Below, in pieces: positions 18,301-27,785 of a stretch of 64,000 bases of DNA (position 1 is its first letter; every line of letters begins with the position of its first letter). The stretch lies in NCBI RefSeq assembly GCF_025370755.1, contig NZ_JAMXFC010000038.1, positions 1-64,000 on the forward strand. The letters are read 5' to 3'. The DNA comes from Laspinema sp. D2d. Lineage in GTDB: Bacteria; Cyanobacteriota; Cyanobacteriia; Cyanobacteriales; Laspinemataceae. Made by a program: the position numbers and the translations under genes. Under the pieces are notes generated by a model. That model saw only the letters and a list, made by a program, of their open reading frames with translations. It was not told where the DNA came from and made no database searches.

Positions 18301-18795
18301 TCATTCATCAGCCGCTTGTAAAATTCGGATGTATAATGCTGCACTTATCCGAAACCCAGCCTGAGCGATGAGCGCGTCCATAATGGGTTGAACCGCAGGA
18401 ATCAGCAATCTGGTTTTAGCGGCAACTAGAATGCCGAGTATCCCTGTAATCTCTATTCCCAAATTGCTGGCTTCTCGTCTACCCAGTTGTTCATCTATCA
18501 GCAGTCGATCTGCATTTAGCTCCCGAGCAAGAGCGATCGCTTCTGCTTCCCCTAGATCGAGTTTTTTTTGCAGGAGAGTTTCCAGTTGGCTCCTATGGGT
18601 AACGGGTTGAATTTCAATCCAATCCAAGTTGGGCACCGCTCGGATTGCTGCATCTTCTGGAGGTGCATTAGTCAGTTCATTCGCAACGGCTGGGGGAATA
18701 ACAATTTTTGGATAAATTTGTGATAACAGATTCAAATGACCGATTGCCGCTAAATTACTTAAAGGGGAAGTATTGCTGACAATTATCATTGCCAA
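18301..18795 (-). CDS. PIN-domain toxin, DUF3368 type
   Basis: A 164-residue PIN-fold RNase-like protein. The N-terminal VSNTSPLSNLA contains the first acidic-site region, LDLGEAEAIALARE the second, and ADRLLIDEQLGRREA the third, with GILGILVAAK as the helical end. DUF3368 proteins are VapC-like toxins paired with UPF0175 antitoxins. It overlaps the upstream UPF0175 gene by 10 nt, which supports translational coupling. Key acidic residues are present, so the toxin is probably functional. Confidence 0.85.
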   Translation of the reverse strand: MAMIIVSNTSPLSNLAAIGHLNLLSQIYPKIVIPPAVANELTNAPPEDAAIRAVPNLDWIEIQPVTHRSQLETLLQKKLDLGEAEAIALARELNADRLLIDEQLGRREASNLGIEITGILGILVAAKTRLLIPAVQPIMDALIAQAGFRISAALYIRILQAADE

Positions 18796-19031
18796 CCTCG
18801 TTCTCGCAAAGACTCTAAATCTTGTTCAAAATCTTCTATTTCATAATGAATACAAATTCCCCGGGTTGCCATCTCCCGCTGAAACGCGATCGGGTGCAGT
18901 CCGGCAAGGTGCGCTGCTTTGCCGAGGCTAATTTTGTTTTGCTGAAACAGCATCATGACAATTTCTAATAATAACTCGGGTTCAGACAAACCGCTGGCTT
19001 CTACCAGTTCCTTAGAGATGACTAGACTCAT
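18786..19031 (-). CDS. UPF0175-family antitoxin
   Basis: An 81-residue protein with LLLEIVMMLFQQNKISLGKA, AAHLAGL and EMATRGI segments, typical of UPF0175. It contains a helix-turn-helix-like region, suggesting DNA binding and autoregulation. It lies first in a two-gene unit with the DUF3368 PIN toxin. Confidence 0.85.
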   Translation of the reverse strand: MSLVISKELVEASGLSEPELLLEIVMMLFQQNKISLGKAAHLAGLHPIAFQREMATRGICIHYEIEDFEQDLESLRERGWQ

Positions 19032-19089
19032 GGGATATTTTGATAACTCGATAGGTCAATTATAGCAAACTTTACCCATCCCCCCGGAT

Positions 19090-19773
19090 TCATCGAAACC
19101 GAACCCCCAGAGTTAAACCTGTTTCATCCAGACTGAGGTTCAGTTTATTTTCAATGGATTGAATCACAAAATCCACCGCATTTGGACCAATTCCAATCGG
19201 TTCTGCCAGGGTATTGAGTTGGTTGATTGCCAAAAACTCATCTAATCTTTTTCCGTTAAATCTAGCTAATTCTTGGTCTAATTTTTGAGTAATCATCCCT
19301 TGCTTAGACTTGATCACTAATTTCGAGCTTTCTAAATCCGTCTCCCCCGCTTTAACATAAAGATATCCATCTTTGATACTCAGGGATAAATCTTGGGACA
19401 CTGAAACCGGAATGCTTCCCGGGATTGCTTTGAGATTAACGAGGACATCCCCCTGGAGATGAATCCCTTCGGGAATTAAGGCATATTTGATATTGCTGAC
19501 GGTAATTTTGTTGCGAGTTTTTTCAGCGATTATGGGTTCTAACCGCTGGAGTAACCCACTCAGATGGAGTTTTTGCTCTAAACAATCGGGACTGTAGTGA
19601 ATTTCCAAAGTGTCATTGTGAATGGTGGTGACGTTTGCACAGGGGGAAGGAATGGGAGAGGCGATCGCCAGATAATTACCTGGCATTGGGGTTGGTCCCC
19701 AAGGTAGAGCAGGCGCAGTCAGAACCAGTAACAATGCTAATCCTAAACTAATCAGAACTGATGAGATTTTCAT
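19090..19773 (-). CDS. LmeA/DUF2993-like secreted protein
   Basis: About 227 residues. An N-terminal hydrophobic signal sequence, MKISSVLISLGLALLLVL, ends in a proline-rich stretch. The mature part is beta-rich with VNLKAIPGS and SIKDGYLYV, like DUF2993 proteins of the LmeA phospholipid-binding type. I use the ATG at 19773 because it places the signal sequence at the N-terminus. An upstream ATG at 19821 is possible. Export to the periplasm or thylakoid lumen is inferred. Confidence 0.7.
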   Translation of the reverse strand: MKISSVLISLGLALLLVLTAPALPWGPTPMPGNYLAIASPIPSPCANVTTIHNDTLEIHYSPDCLEQKLHLSGLLQRLEPIIAEKTRNKITVSNIKYALIPEGIHLQGDVLVNLKAIPGSIPVSVSQDLSLSIKDGYLYVKAGETDLESSKLVIKSKQGMITQKLDQELARFNGKRLDEFLAINQLNTLAEPIGIGPNAVDFVIQSIENKLNLSLDETGLTLGVRFR

Positions 19774-19838
19774 AGTTGCAGGGAGTGGGGAGAAGGGAAA
19801 GTATGAAATGGGCGATCGCACCGTGGGAATTTCATCAA

Positions 19839-19868
19839 TTATCGTTTGCTGTATTCAACGTTCCACAT
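19839..19868 (-). pseudogene. RelE-type toxin stub, 9 codons
   Basis: The ATG overlaps the stop of the antitoxin remnant as TAATG and starts MWNVEYSKR, the usual N-terminus of RelE-family toxins in cyanobacteria, then meets TAA. No further RelE sequence follows. The toxin has been deleted almost completely. Confidence 0.6.
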
Positions 19869-20068
19869 TATTCGCATTTTAGAGATTCATAGTATTTCAG
19901 TGCTTCCTCTGTGGAAAGAGGTTTTTCATCTTTCACTTCTTCCATCAATTTTGCCAAGCCGTAATTTTAGAGAATTTCCTCAATTTTCTCAAACTCTGCG
20001 ATCAAAGTTTGAACGGCGATCGCTTTCTGGTTTTCGTCGATGACATAACTTTTGTGGATTTCTAGCAT
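19868..20068 (-). pseudogene. Antitoxin gene with in-frame nonsense codon
   Basis: The frame starts MLEIHKSYVIDENQKAIAVQ, reads to EKIEEIL, hits TAA at 19967-19969, and continues in the same frame NYGLAKLMEEVKDEKPLS to EALKYYESLKCE and a final stop. It looks like a RelB/Phd-like antitoxin in which one codon, probably GAA, has become TAA. A RelE stub follows with an overlapping start, confirming the TA order. Confidence 0.78.
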
Positions 20069-20097
20069 TTAAAACGCTGTCAATTTAGGTGGGGTGG

Positions 20098-20130
20098 CAA
20101 AGATTCAGAAACCGGGTTTCTGAATCTTTG
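20098..20130. repeat. Perfect 33-nt palindrome of the AGAAACC-GGTTTCT family
   Basis: CAAAGATTCAGAAACC, one G, then its exact reverse complement. The core AGAAACCGGGTTTCT recurs at 27786 and 27837. It lies just downstream of avtA on the minus strand and could act in termination, though no T-run is present. Confidence 0.85.
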
Positions 20131-20149
20131 CCTAGGGGATTGAATTGAG

Positions 20150-21427
20150 TTAGGCAATGACGCCTTGAAAGACTTTTTCAACCACTTTTGCTAAACGTTT
20201 CATGCCCATTTCTATGGCTTCATCACTGGCGGTTAAACTCAGGCGAATACATTCATGTTTGTGTTTCCAATCTTCGCGTAAACCGGGGAAGAAACTGCTG
20301 CCAGGAACAGCTATGACTCCGACTTTTTTCAATTCTTGATAGAGTTCCCAATCCGTCATCGGTAAATCTTGGAACCACATCCAGGCAAAAATTGCGCCTT
20401 CACCGCGATGCAAGAACCAGGGGAGGTCTTTCGGCATGGCGCGATCGAGGGTGGTTTCTAGGACGGTGAATTTTTGCTGATAGTAAGGACGAATGACGGT
20501 TTCGGCAATTTCGCCTAATGCGCCTGATGCAATCGCCCTTGCTGCGATCGCCTGTCCATAGCGCGAGGAGTGAATACACAAATTGGTTTGGAAGGATTGC
20601 AAAATCTGAATGGTGCGTTCATCCCCGATCGCAATCCCAATCCGTTCTCCCGGTAATCCCGCCTTGGACAAACTCATACAATGAATAATATTTCCGCCAA
20701 AAATCGGCGTCATATCGGTGAAATTTAACGCGGGATATGGCGGTGCATAGGCGGAATCGACAAATACTGGTACATCATAAGGCGCTGCCATTGCGGCAAT
20801 TTTCTTCACTTCGTCCTCGGTTAGCACATTCCCCGTGGGATTACAGGGACGAGAAAAAATCACACAACCGGCATTTTCATTAATCTCTAATTGGCTGAAA
20901 TCGGGACGATATTTAAACCGATGTGCCGCTGCATCTAAATCTAAGGTGGGTTTATACGCAATTAAAGATTCTGGCACTAAGCTGACTCCCCCATACCCGG
21001 TATAATCGGGGCTTAGGGGTAAGACAATTTGTTTGAGTTGTCCACTGGTGGTATATCCCCCCAAGGTATTGGCAGCAAAAAAGTAGAGACATTGACTCCC
21101 AGGAGTAATCAGAATATTGCGATCGCTCAGGTTTAATCCATAGCGCTTGTTAAAATCGGCTTTGATGACATCAATAAACGGCTGATACCCTTGGGATTCT
21201 CCGTACCGACAGACGACTTCCCCATACTCCGAGGAGGAGAGTAAATCTGCGGTACAATCGCGCCACAACTGTTCAACCTCGGGCAAAATGACCGGGTTGC
21301 CAGCACTCATATTAATTAAATCCCGATCTGCACCAGCGCGTAAGGTTTCACTAATATCTTTCATGATGGCCCGCACTCCAGTAAGCTGGGACATCTGTTC
21401 ACCAAATTTAGTCAGAGCGGGATTCAT
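20150..21427 (-). CDS. avtA: Valine-pyruvate aminotransferase family protein
   Basis: A 425-residue fold-type I PLP aminotransferase. Recognisable are INMSAGNP near the N-terminus, SRPCNPTGN (about 192-200), the aspartate region VFVDSAYAPPYP, the PLP-binding SLSKAGLPGERIG, and the C-terminal CIRLSLTAS arginine. The pattern fits AvtA, which exchanges amino groups between valine, pyruvate and alanine. A related specificity is possible. Confidence 0.85.
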   Translation of the reverse strand: MNPALTKFGEQMSQLTGVRAIMKDISETLRAGADRDLINMSAGNPVILPEVEQLWRDCTADLLSSSEYGEVVCRYGESQGYQPFIDVIKADFNKRYGLNLSDRNILITPGSQCLYFFAANTLGGYTTSGQLKQIVLPLSPDYTGYGGVSLVPESLIAYKPTLDLDAAAHRFKYRPDFSQLEINENAGCVIFSRPCNPTGNVLTEDEVKKIAAMAAPYDVPVFVDSAYAPPYPALNFTDMTPIFGGNIIHCMSLSKAGLPGERIGIAIGDERTIQILQSFQTNLCIHSSRYGQAIAARAIASGALGEIAETVIRPYYQQKFTVLETTLDRAMPKDLPWFLHRGEGAIFAWMWFQDLPMTDWELYQELKKVGVIAVPGSSFFPGLREDWKHKHECIRLSLTASDEAIEMGMKRLAKVVEKVFQGVIA

Positions 21428-22225
21428 AGGACTTCTACTATTAACGATAAGTTTGCCGTGATTTTTACCGATTTTAGCTGATTTTTGGTGTTGCGATCGC
21501 GGCTTTTAGCGAGTCTTCATCATAGACTTGTTGCAAAAAAAACGATTGATCCCCCCAACCCCCCTTAAAAAGGGGGGCTTTTTAGAGTCAGGATTGATCC
21601 CCCCAACCGTCCTTAAAAACGGCAATTGGCTGTTTAGAATTTTGCAAAAAATCTCATTTCCAGATCCCTTTGGTGGGACCTAGCCCTTTTGAGGAGGGGT
21701 AATTCTTAATCTGCAACAGGGTGAGGTCCCTCAGAGGGGGATCAGCCGCCCCACCCCCGCGATCGCCCCTGTAGAAACTGGACGTCAAGAATTGCTCACA
21801 ATTAATAACCCTGACGAACCGACTCTGACGAACCGAAATTGTTCAAGGAACTGCCTGGAACTCAACCCCTAGAACGATGGAAATTTTTTAGGTTTAATCC
21901 CGTATTGAAGCGGGTGCAAGCCTTACCCAGTAGGAGATAGGCGGATTCCTACATTAGGTACAAGGGACGCTACTAGAGACCCGTCAAGAGGCGATCGCCC
22001 CTAGGGGTAGTTCAAAGACAATCTGAAGCAAAACTTAAAATTGTGTAATAAAACACCTATTTACCGCCTAGAGGTAATACATTTATAATTCATCCTAATG
22101 TTGCCAAAGGAGCAGCCCCAGGATACTCTTTGCAGCGCTCGGTCCATCCAGAGTCTTCGGGGTATCGCCCTTCTGTCATAATGTCCGACAACCGAAAACG
22201 TCTCGAAAGCATGGTGTCATAAAGT
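21428..22225. other. 798-nt intergenic region before glgP
   Basis: No gene seen. It contains a C6/G6 repeat at 21548-21582 with a decayed half-copy at about 21594-21625. A run of short hairpins follows: CCCG/CGGG at 21899-21914 and GTAGGA/TCCTAC at 21930-21952. CATAAT near 22177 could be a -10 for glgP. Confidence 0.4.
21548..21582. repeat. C6/G6 palindromic repeat, copy 2
   Basis: GATCCCCCCAACCCCCCTTA continuing AAAAGGGGGGCTT, the reverse orientation of the element at 4997-5029. A partial copy with substitutions follows at about 21594-21625. Confidence 0.8.
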
Positions 22226-24445
22226 ATGGTGATTAAAAATTACACGAAAGCCAGCCAACAGTTGCGGGAGAAATTACCTCTTCCCCTGAAACCCTTAGCA
22301 GAAATTGCTTATAACTATTGGTGGTGTTGGACCACTGAACGAATTTCTCTGTTTCGCAACATCGATCCCGAGGCATGGCAGCAGTGGAACCATAATCCTG
22401 TTGCCTTGCTGCAATTTGTTTCCCTAGAACGCCTCAGTCAGTTGGCGAATGACCCCGATTACATGAAGCGGGTGAAAGCGGTTTCAGAACAATTTCACCG
22501 CTACATGGCGATCGAGGATACCTGGGCGAGTCGAGTGGCCCCTCAGATTACCAGCGATCGCCCCGTCGTGTACTTCTGCGCCGAATTTGGCATTCATGAA
22601 TCCCTTCCCATCTACTCCGGTGGTTTGGGAATGTTAGCTGGGGATCACCTCAAATCCGCCTCAGATTTAGGTGTCCCCTTAATTGGAATTGGGTTAATGT
22701 ATCGGCAAGGATATTTCCGCCAACGCATTAACGGTCACGGCTGGCAAGAAGATTACTATGTAGATAATATCTTCGAGCAGATGCCGTTGGAGTTAATCAC
22801 CAATGCCGAGGGTAAACCGATTACGGTGGAATTAGAAATCCGCAGTCGGGTAGTCAAAATCCAAATTTGGCGGGCACAAGTCGGACGAGTTTCCCTCTAT
22901 TTACTCGATACCGATCGCCATGATAACGACCCCCTCGATCGCTGGTTAACGGGACATCTCTACGGCGGCAATCAAGACACCCGGATCGCCCAGGAAGTTG
23001 TTCTTGGCATTGGTGGAGTCAGAGCATTAGAGGCCCTGGGAATTAACCCTGCAATTTGCCATCTCAATGAAGGACACGCCGCTTTCTGCACCCTAGAAGT
23101 TGCCCGCATGGAAATGAAGCGTACCGGCAAGAGTTTCTATGATGTAGAACAGTCGGTGCGCGAACGTTGTGTCTTCACGACTCACACCCCAGTTCCTGCG
23201 GGTCACGATGTATTTTCCGGAGACTTAATCGAGTCTTACTTCTCGCACTATTGGCCTACTCTAGGACTGACTCAGGAACAGTTCATGGCTGTTGGTGCAA
23301 GGCGTTTAGGAGACCCTTGGGAACCGTTTGGCATGACCGTACTCGCCTTGCGGATGTGCCGGACTGCCAACGGAGTTTCTGCCTTACATGGGGAAGTCTC
23401 TCGGAAGATGTGGCATATTATGTATCCCGATCGCCCGATGGAAGAAGTCCCGATCGGTCATATCACCAATGGGGTACATCAGCGCACTTGGACCGCGCCT
23501 CTCCTCAGTGACCTTTATGCTCAATATCTCGGAGAGGATTGGTCCAATCGCATCGCAGATCCGCAAATGTGGGCCAAGGTAGATGACATTCCCGATGAGG
23601 AACTCTGGTGGCGTCATCAACTGCTAAAAGAGCGGTTAATTGCTCACACTCGCACTAAAATTAAACGAGCAAGGCAACAACGGGGGGAAAATCCCCAGTG
23701 GGTCGATGCAGCCGATCGCATTTTAGACCCAAATGTGCTAACAATTGGGTTTGCGCGCCGCTTCAGTACCTACAAGCGTGGGTATCTGTTGATGCATGAT
23801 TTAGAGCGATCGCTGCGTCTGTTCAGCAACCCCGAACGCCCGGTACAAATCGTATTTGCCGGGAAAGCACACCCAGCAGATGAACAAGGTAAACGGATTC
23901 TGCAACGGATTTATGAATGGAGTCAACAACATTCCCTATTGCAAAACCGCGTGATTGTGCTACCGGATTACGATATGTACACCGGACGCAAGTTGGTTCA
24001 GGGTGTGGATGTGTGGCTCAATACCCCCCGTCGTCCCCTAGAAGCATCGGGAACAAGCGGTCAAAAGGTCTGCTTTAATGGCGGGATCAATTGCAGCGTG
24101 TTAGATGGATGGTGGTGCGAAGGCTATCAAACGGGTCCTGATGGGAAAGGGATGAATGGTTGGGCGATCGGCGAAGATGCTCATACCAGCGACCAAGAAA
24201 TGCAGGATAAAATCGATGCAGAATCCCTGTATCGGTTATTAGAAGAGGAAATCGTTCCCCTGTATTACGACATTGACCCCAAAACTGGCCTCTCTCACGG
24301 CTGGATTAAAATGATGAAGGGTTCGATTAAAACCAATGCACCGTTATTCAACACCGATCGCATGGTGGCGGATTATGTAGCGAAGGTTTATGCACCTGGG
24401 ATTCAGCTTGATTTAGAACCGATTCTCGCCAGCGTTTTGGTGTAA
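22226..24445 (+). CDS. glgP: Alpha-glucan (glycogen) phosphorylase
   Basis: It releases glucose-1-phosphate from glycogen. At 739 residues it belongs to the alpha-glucan phosphorylase branch with N-terminal AEIAYNYWWCW. Visible are CAEFGIHESLPIYSGGLGML (about 118-137), FTTHTPVPAGHD, and the PLP site EASGTSGQKVCFNGG with its Lys at about 616. The product could mobilise storage glycogen at night. No other glg gene is adjacent. Confidence 0.94.
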   Translation: MVIKNYTKASQQLREKLPLPLKPLAEIAYNYWWCWTTERISLFRNIDPEAWQQWNHNPVALLQFVSLERLSQLANDPDYMKRVKAVSEQFHRYMAIEDTWASRVAPQITSDRPVVYFCAEFGIHESLPIYSGGLGMLAGDHLKSASDLGVPLIGIGLMYRQGYFRQRINGHGWQEDYYVDNIFEQMPLELITNAEGKPITVELEIRSRVVKIQIWRAQVGRVSLYLLDTDRHDNDPLDRWLTGHLYGGNQDTRIAQEVVLGIGGVRALEALGINPAICHLNEGHAAFCTLEVARMEMKRTGKSFYDVEQSVRERCVFTTHTPVPAGHDVFSGDLIESYFSHYWPTLGLTQEQFMAVGARRLGDPWEPFGMTVLALRMCRTANGVSALHGEVSRKMWHIMYPDRPMEEVPIGHITNGVHQRTWTAPLLSDLYAQYLGEDWSNRIADPQMWAKVDDIPDEELWWRHQLLKERLIAHTRTKIKRARQQRGENPQWVDAADRILDPNVLTIGFARRFSTYKRGYLLMHDLERSLRLFSNPERPVQIVFAGKAHPADEQGKRILQRIYEWSQQHSLLQNRVIVLPDYDMYTGRKLVQGVDVWLNTPRRPLEASGTSGQKVCFNGGINCSVLDGWWCEGYQTGPDGKGMNGWAIGEDAHTSDQEMQDKIDAESLYRLLEEEIVPLYYDIDPKTGLSHGWIKMMKGSIKTNAPLFNTDRMVADYVAKVYAPGIQLDLEPILASVLV

Positions 24446-24485
24446 TCGCGACAACCGGCGGGGGTTTTAACCCTCACCGCGACAA

Positions 24486-24513
24486 CCCGGCGAGAGATTA
24501 ATCTCCCGCCGGG
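24486..24513 (+). terminator. Hairpin downstream of glgP
   Basis: CCCGGCG and CGCCGGG flank an inner AGATTAATCT palindrome. A GC-rich stem with only a short T-rich follow-up. It separates glgP from the Tab2-like gene 37 nt further on. Confidence 0.55.
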
Positions 24514-24549
24514 TGTTGCTGTTGGTACTGATAAATTTGGATTGTAATT

Positions 24550-25383
24550 GTGGTCATTTGGCAAGCAGATTTTTACCGTCGTCCTTTACAAAATGCCGCA
24601 GGGGAACCGTTATGGGAGTTGTGCCTCTGTGATGTAACCGGAAATTTTCAATGGAGTCGTTACTGTTCCCAACGAGAGGCAAACTCGACTTGGTTAGCGG
24701 AACAACTACAAATCGCAGGAGAAGGGAGATTACCGGAGGAGATCGCGGTGTTTCGTCCCCAGTCCCTGAGTTTGATGGTAGCAGCAGGGGAAAAACTGGG
24801 GGTGAAGGTAGAAGCTTCTCGACGCACTCCCGCTTTAAAATCATGGTTGGTGGAAAAGGCACAGGAGTATAAAACTCAGCCTAATTATACTCATGAACCT
24901 TATGAACCCTTAGTCCGCGATCGCCCGCCACCGGGACCCCTGCCGGAAGCATTATGGGGCGATCGCTGGCGGTTTGCTTCCGTGAGTGCCGCTTATTTAA
25001 TGGAAGTGTTTGCTGAAAGAGCAATCCGGATTCGTCATATCCCGGAAGACTTGACCCCAGTCGCCTTGGGACTCCCTTCTACTGCGGTGATTCCGGGAGT
25101 AGTCCTCGATGGCGGACGGCAATCCCTGAAAATTGCCCAATGGTTGCAGGAAGCATCCCCCGTGGCGATCGATTATAATCCCGGACCTCCCAACGGATTA
25201 ATTTTGGAAGCGGGATTAGTAGACCGTTGGATTATTGCTACATTTGAAGATACAGAAGTTGCCCAGGCCGGTCAAACCTTTCAACAGCGCAAACAAGCAA
25301 CTCAGGGAGTACATTTTTTGCTGATCCAGCCCGACGATTCAGGGATGACCTATAGCGGATTTTGGTTATTGCAAAATACTTAA
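24550..25383 (+). CDS. Tab2/Atab2-like RNA-binding protein
   Basis: A 277-residue protein starting with WQADFYRRPLQ and EPLWELCLCD, the signature of the Tab2/Atab2 family. In chloroplasts these proteins bind psaB mRNA and activate its translation, and cyanobacterial members are presumed to act on photosystem mRNAs. VDRWIIATFEDTEVAQAG near the C-terminus is also family-like. It has its own start GTG and no evident operon partner. Confidence 0.85.
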   Translation: MVIWQADFYRRPLQNAAGEPLWELCLCDVTGNFQWSRYCSQREANSTWLAEQLQIAGEGRLPEEIAVFRPQSLSLMVAAGEKLGVKVEASRRTPALKSWLVEKAQEYKTQPNYTHEPYEPLVRDRPPPGPLPEALWGDRWRFASVSAAYLMEVFAERAIRIRHIPEDLTPVALGLPSTAVIPGVVLDGGRQSLKIAQWLQEASPVAIDYNPGPPNGLILEAGLVDRWIIATFEDTEVAQAGQTFQQRKQATQGVHFLLIQPDDSGMTYSGFWLLQNT

Positions 25384-25441
25384 AACGGGATTGCTACAAA
25401 TGGGATGATTAAATTTCATTTAACCCTTTAAATTGATAGCG

Positions 25442-25467
25442 CCTGCTGGATGAATTACTCCAGCAGG
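25442..25467 (+). terminator. Hairpin after the Tab2-like gene
   Basis: CCTGCTGGA and TCCAGCAGG form a perfect 9-bp stem around TGAATTAC, followed by TTGCTTGTT. It is a plausible terminator 58 nt past the stop. Confidence 0.65.
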
Positions 25468-25665
25468 TTGCTTGTTAGTAATAGACATTCATAAGTCCCG
25501 GTAATAGGATTGAAAAGAGTGTATTCAGGGGAAAATGAACCAAGCTGCGTAGCCTAAAAGATATTGCTCTTAAATGTTCTGTGGTCATGAGAGTTCAAGA
25601 TCGAATAAAAACTGCTGTAACCGTCTTATAGCAAGCCTTTTTCCTCTACAATCACCCGATGAACG

Positions 25666-25869
25666 TTACTCAACTACCCGAATTAAACCGCGTTGGACCG
25701 CATCAAAAACGCGACTAATTTGGGTGTGTTCCCGGTCATTCAAGGCATTTTTCGAGAGTAGCGTTGTCATCAACAGTTGTTGATCAACGCGGGTGATTTG
25801 CCGTAGAGCAAAGATTCTTTCTACAATTTGATCCACTGAAAGTTTAGGTAAAGTTGTTTGACCTAGCAT
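25666..25869 (-). CDS. Small uncharacterised cyanobacterial protein
   Basis: A 67-residue protein, MLGQTTLPKLSVDQIVERIF, with predicted helices and no known motif. The ATG at 25869 is preferred over the frame opening at 25902. LLSKNALNDREHTQISRVFD suggests a compact helical protein. Function unknown. Confidence 0.6.
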   Translation of the reverse strand: MLGQTTLPKLSVDQIVERIFALRQITRVDQQLLMTTLLSKNALNDREHTQISRVFDAVQRGLIRVVE

Positions 25870-26270
25870 GATTGCACCCAATTTAGACCCATTGCACAAC
25901 ACTTAAGTTATATTTTTAAAGATTCAGTGAATTTAAGAAGCGATCGCGAACATAGGAACCCTGTGAAAAATGGGCAGCCAATTCGCGATCGGTATCATTG
26001 ACAAAATTCAAAAAATAGTCATCATTCCGGGAGAGTCCAAGGTTACTCGAACTGAGGGACCTATGCTGGTGGGCAACTGCCTCCCCAGAAGAGCCAGAAG
26101 TTGCTTAAGGGCGATCGCTTATACTTCATATCAATTAATCAGATAATTCCTAGATTAGATTTCTCCCTCCCTAGTTCCTCCCTCCGGACCCGTCATACCC
26201 CTGAACCACCTGTGAGTGGGTCATTTAATGCGCTATAATAGCATCCATCAATCCCATCTAAACCATTGCC
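25870..26270. other. Intergenic region before the Uma2-like gene
   Basis: No gene seen. A TATAAT at 26234-26239, 31 nt before the Uma2 ATG, is a likely -10 element. No good -35 is present at the usual distance. Confidence 0.45.
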
Positions 26271-26849
26271 ATGAATACTCTAGTCGGCGATAAATTATGC
26301 AGTTTTGAAGACTATCTCCAGTATGATGATGGAACCGATAACCGATATGAATTAGTCCAGGGGAGATTAGAACTTATGAATCCACCGACTATCAGACATT
26401 TGCTGATTGCTGATTTTATTCGGGATAGCTTAAAAGCAGAAATTAATCGAAAAAATTTACCGTGGCTATGTTTTAAAGAAGCCGGGGTCAGAACCGGAGT
26501 CCAGAAATCGCGGGTAACCGATATCTGTGTAGTCTCACAAGAACAAGCCCTAGACTTGTTGGATAAGTCTGCTGTTTTCCAGACGCCGCCGTTATTAGTA
26601 GTAGAAGTGGTCAGTCCTGAATCGGTCAACCGGGACTATCGATATAAGCGATCGGAATATGCAGCCGCCGAAATCGTCGAATATTGGATTGTAGACCCCA
26701 TCCTAAATAAACTATCCGTCTTACGCCTAGAAGAAGGATTTTATGAAGAAACAGTATTAACCGCAAGTCAGTCCATAGTCTCTCAAGTTTTCCCCGAATT
26801 AATCTTAACCGTTGACCAAGTTTTAGATGCTGGAAAACTAGATTCTTAA
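26271..26849 (+). CDS. Uma2 family endonuclease-like protein
   Basis: A 192-residue PD-(D/E)xK-fold protein of the Uma2 (DUF820) family, expanded in cyanobacteria. It has ENRYELVQGRLELM-like YELVQGRLE, KSRVTDICVVS (catalytic Asp), LLVVEVVSPES (Glu and following core), RYKRSEYAAAEIVEYWIVD. The biological role of these abundant proteins is not known. A mobile or regulatory nuclease is suspected. Confidence 0.9.
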   Translation: MNTLVGDKLCSFEDYLQYDDGTDNRYELVQGRLELMNPPTIRHLLIADFIRDSLKAEINRKNLPWLCFKEAGVRTGVQKSRVTDICVVSQEQALDLLDKSAVFQTPPLLVVEVVSPESVNRDYRYKRSEYAAAEIVEYWIVDPILNKLSVLRLEEGFYEETVLTASQSIVSQVFPELILTVDQVLDAGKLDS

Positions 26850-26974
26850 TTTTCAGAAAACTGTTATTATAAACTTTTATTAATCTGATGCAAATATGTT
26901 TTTTTCAACTGCAAACATGATAAAATAGCCCAAAACTAAGAGATCACCCGGGAGTGCAATCTACTCCTTCTGAG

Positions 26975-27760
26975 ATGGAAACAGACCCGATATTTTACCG
27001 CCTGTTTAAACAACAACCCAGTTGCTTCTTTGAACTAATTGGTCGTCCCGCCTCCGAAGCAGAAGCTTATGACTTCTCGTCCGTGGAACTCAAACAAACT
27101 GCATTTCGCATTGATGGGTTGTTTATCCCCAAAGCTGAGTTTCCAGAAATGCCGCTGAATTTGGTGGAGGTGCAATTTTACAGCGACAAAAAATTTTATG
27201 CCCGTTTGTTTGCGGAACTCTTTCTATACCTCCATCAAAATAATCCTGCTCAAAACTGGCGATTAGTAGTCATTTTTGGCCGACGCAGTTATGAACCGAA
27301 GGAACTGGCCCCCTATCAAGCCCTGCTGAATTCCCCTCAAGTTCAGCGCATCTATCTTGACGAGTTAGAAGCGGTCCCTAAAACCTCGTTAGGAATGCGG
27401 ATTGTCCAGTTAATCATTGAGAAGCGCGACGCTTCTGCTGCGGAACAAGCCAGACAGCTTGTGGTTCAGGCAAGGCAGAATATGACCGATGACGCGGAAC
27501 GAGCAGAAGTTGTAGACTTGATAGAGACGGTCGTATTGTACAAGTTTTCTAAGTTAAGCCGCGAGGAGGTCCAAGAAATGGTAGGCGTGAATGAATTTAA
27601 GCAATCCAAGCTGTATCAAGATATTAAGCTCGAAGGCAAACTTGAAGGTAAACTTGAAGTAGTGCCGCAGTTGCTGTCTCAGGGATTTACAGTAGAGCAA
27701 ACCGCCCAAATTTTGGGTTTAACTGTCGAACAAGTGCGTCAAGGAATTCAAGAAACCTAG
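26975..27760 (+). CDS. Rpn family (DUF2887-type) nuclease-like protein
   Basis: About 261 residues beginning METDPIFYRLF. The N-terminal nuclease-like part includes the acidic FRIDGLF and NLVEVQFYSDKKFYARLF segments (PD-(D/E)xK-like). The C-terminus has a KLEGKLEGKLE repeat and an AQILGLTVEQV helix-turn-helix-like end. Rpn proteins in E. coli promote RecA-independent recombination. A start GTG at 26954 is possible, but the family begins at the ATG used here. Confidence 0.8.
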   Translation: METDPIFYRLFKQQPSCFFELIGRPASEAEAYDFSSVELKQTAFRIDGLFIPKAEFPEMPLNLVEVQFYSDKKFYARLFAELFLYLHQNNPAQNWRLVVIFGRRSYEPKELAPYQALLNSPQVQRIYLDELEAVPKTSLGMRIVQLIIEKRDASAAEQARQLVVQARQNMTDDAERAEVVDLIETVVLYKFSKLSREEVQEMVGVNEFKQSKLYQDIKLEGKLEGKLEVVPQLLSQGFTVEQTAQILGLTVEQVRQGIQET

Positions 27761-27785
27761 GTTTTAGGATTACAAGCTGTAGGAA

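Noticed and set aside
19846-20043. Plus-strand frame of 65 codons
   Set aside because: It is the opposite strand of the antitoxin remnant, whose minus-strand translation makes sense.
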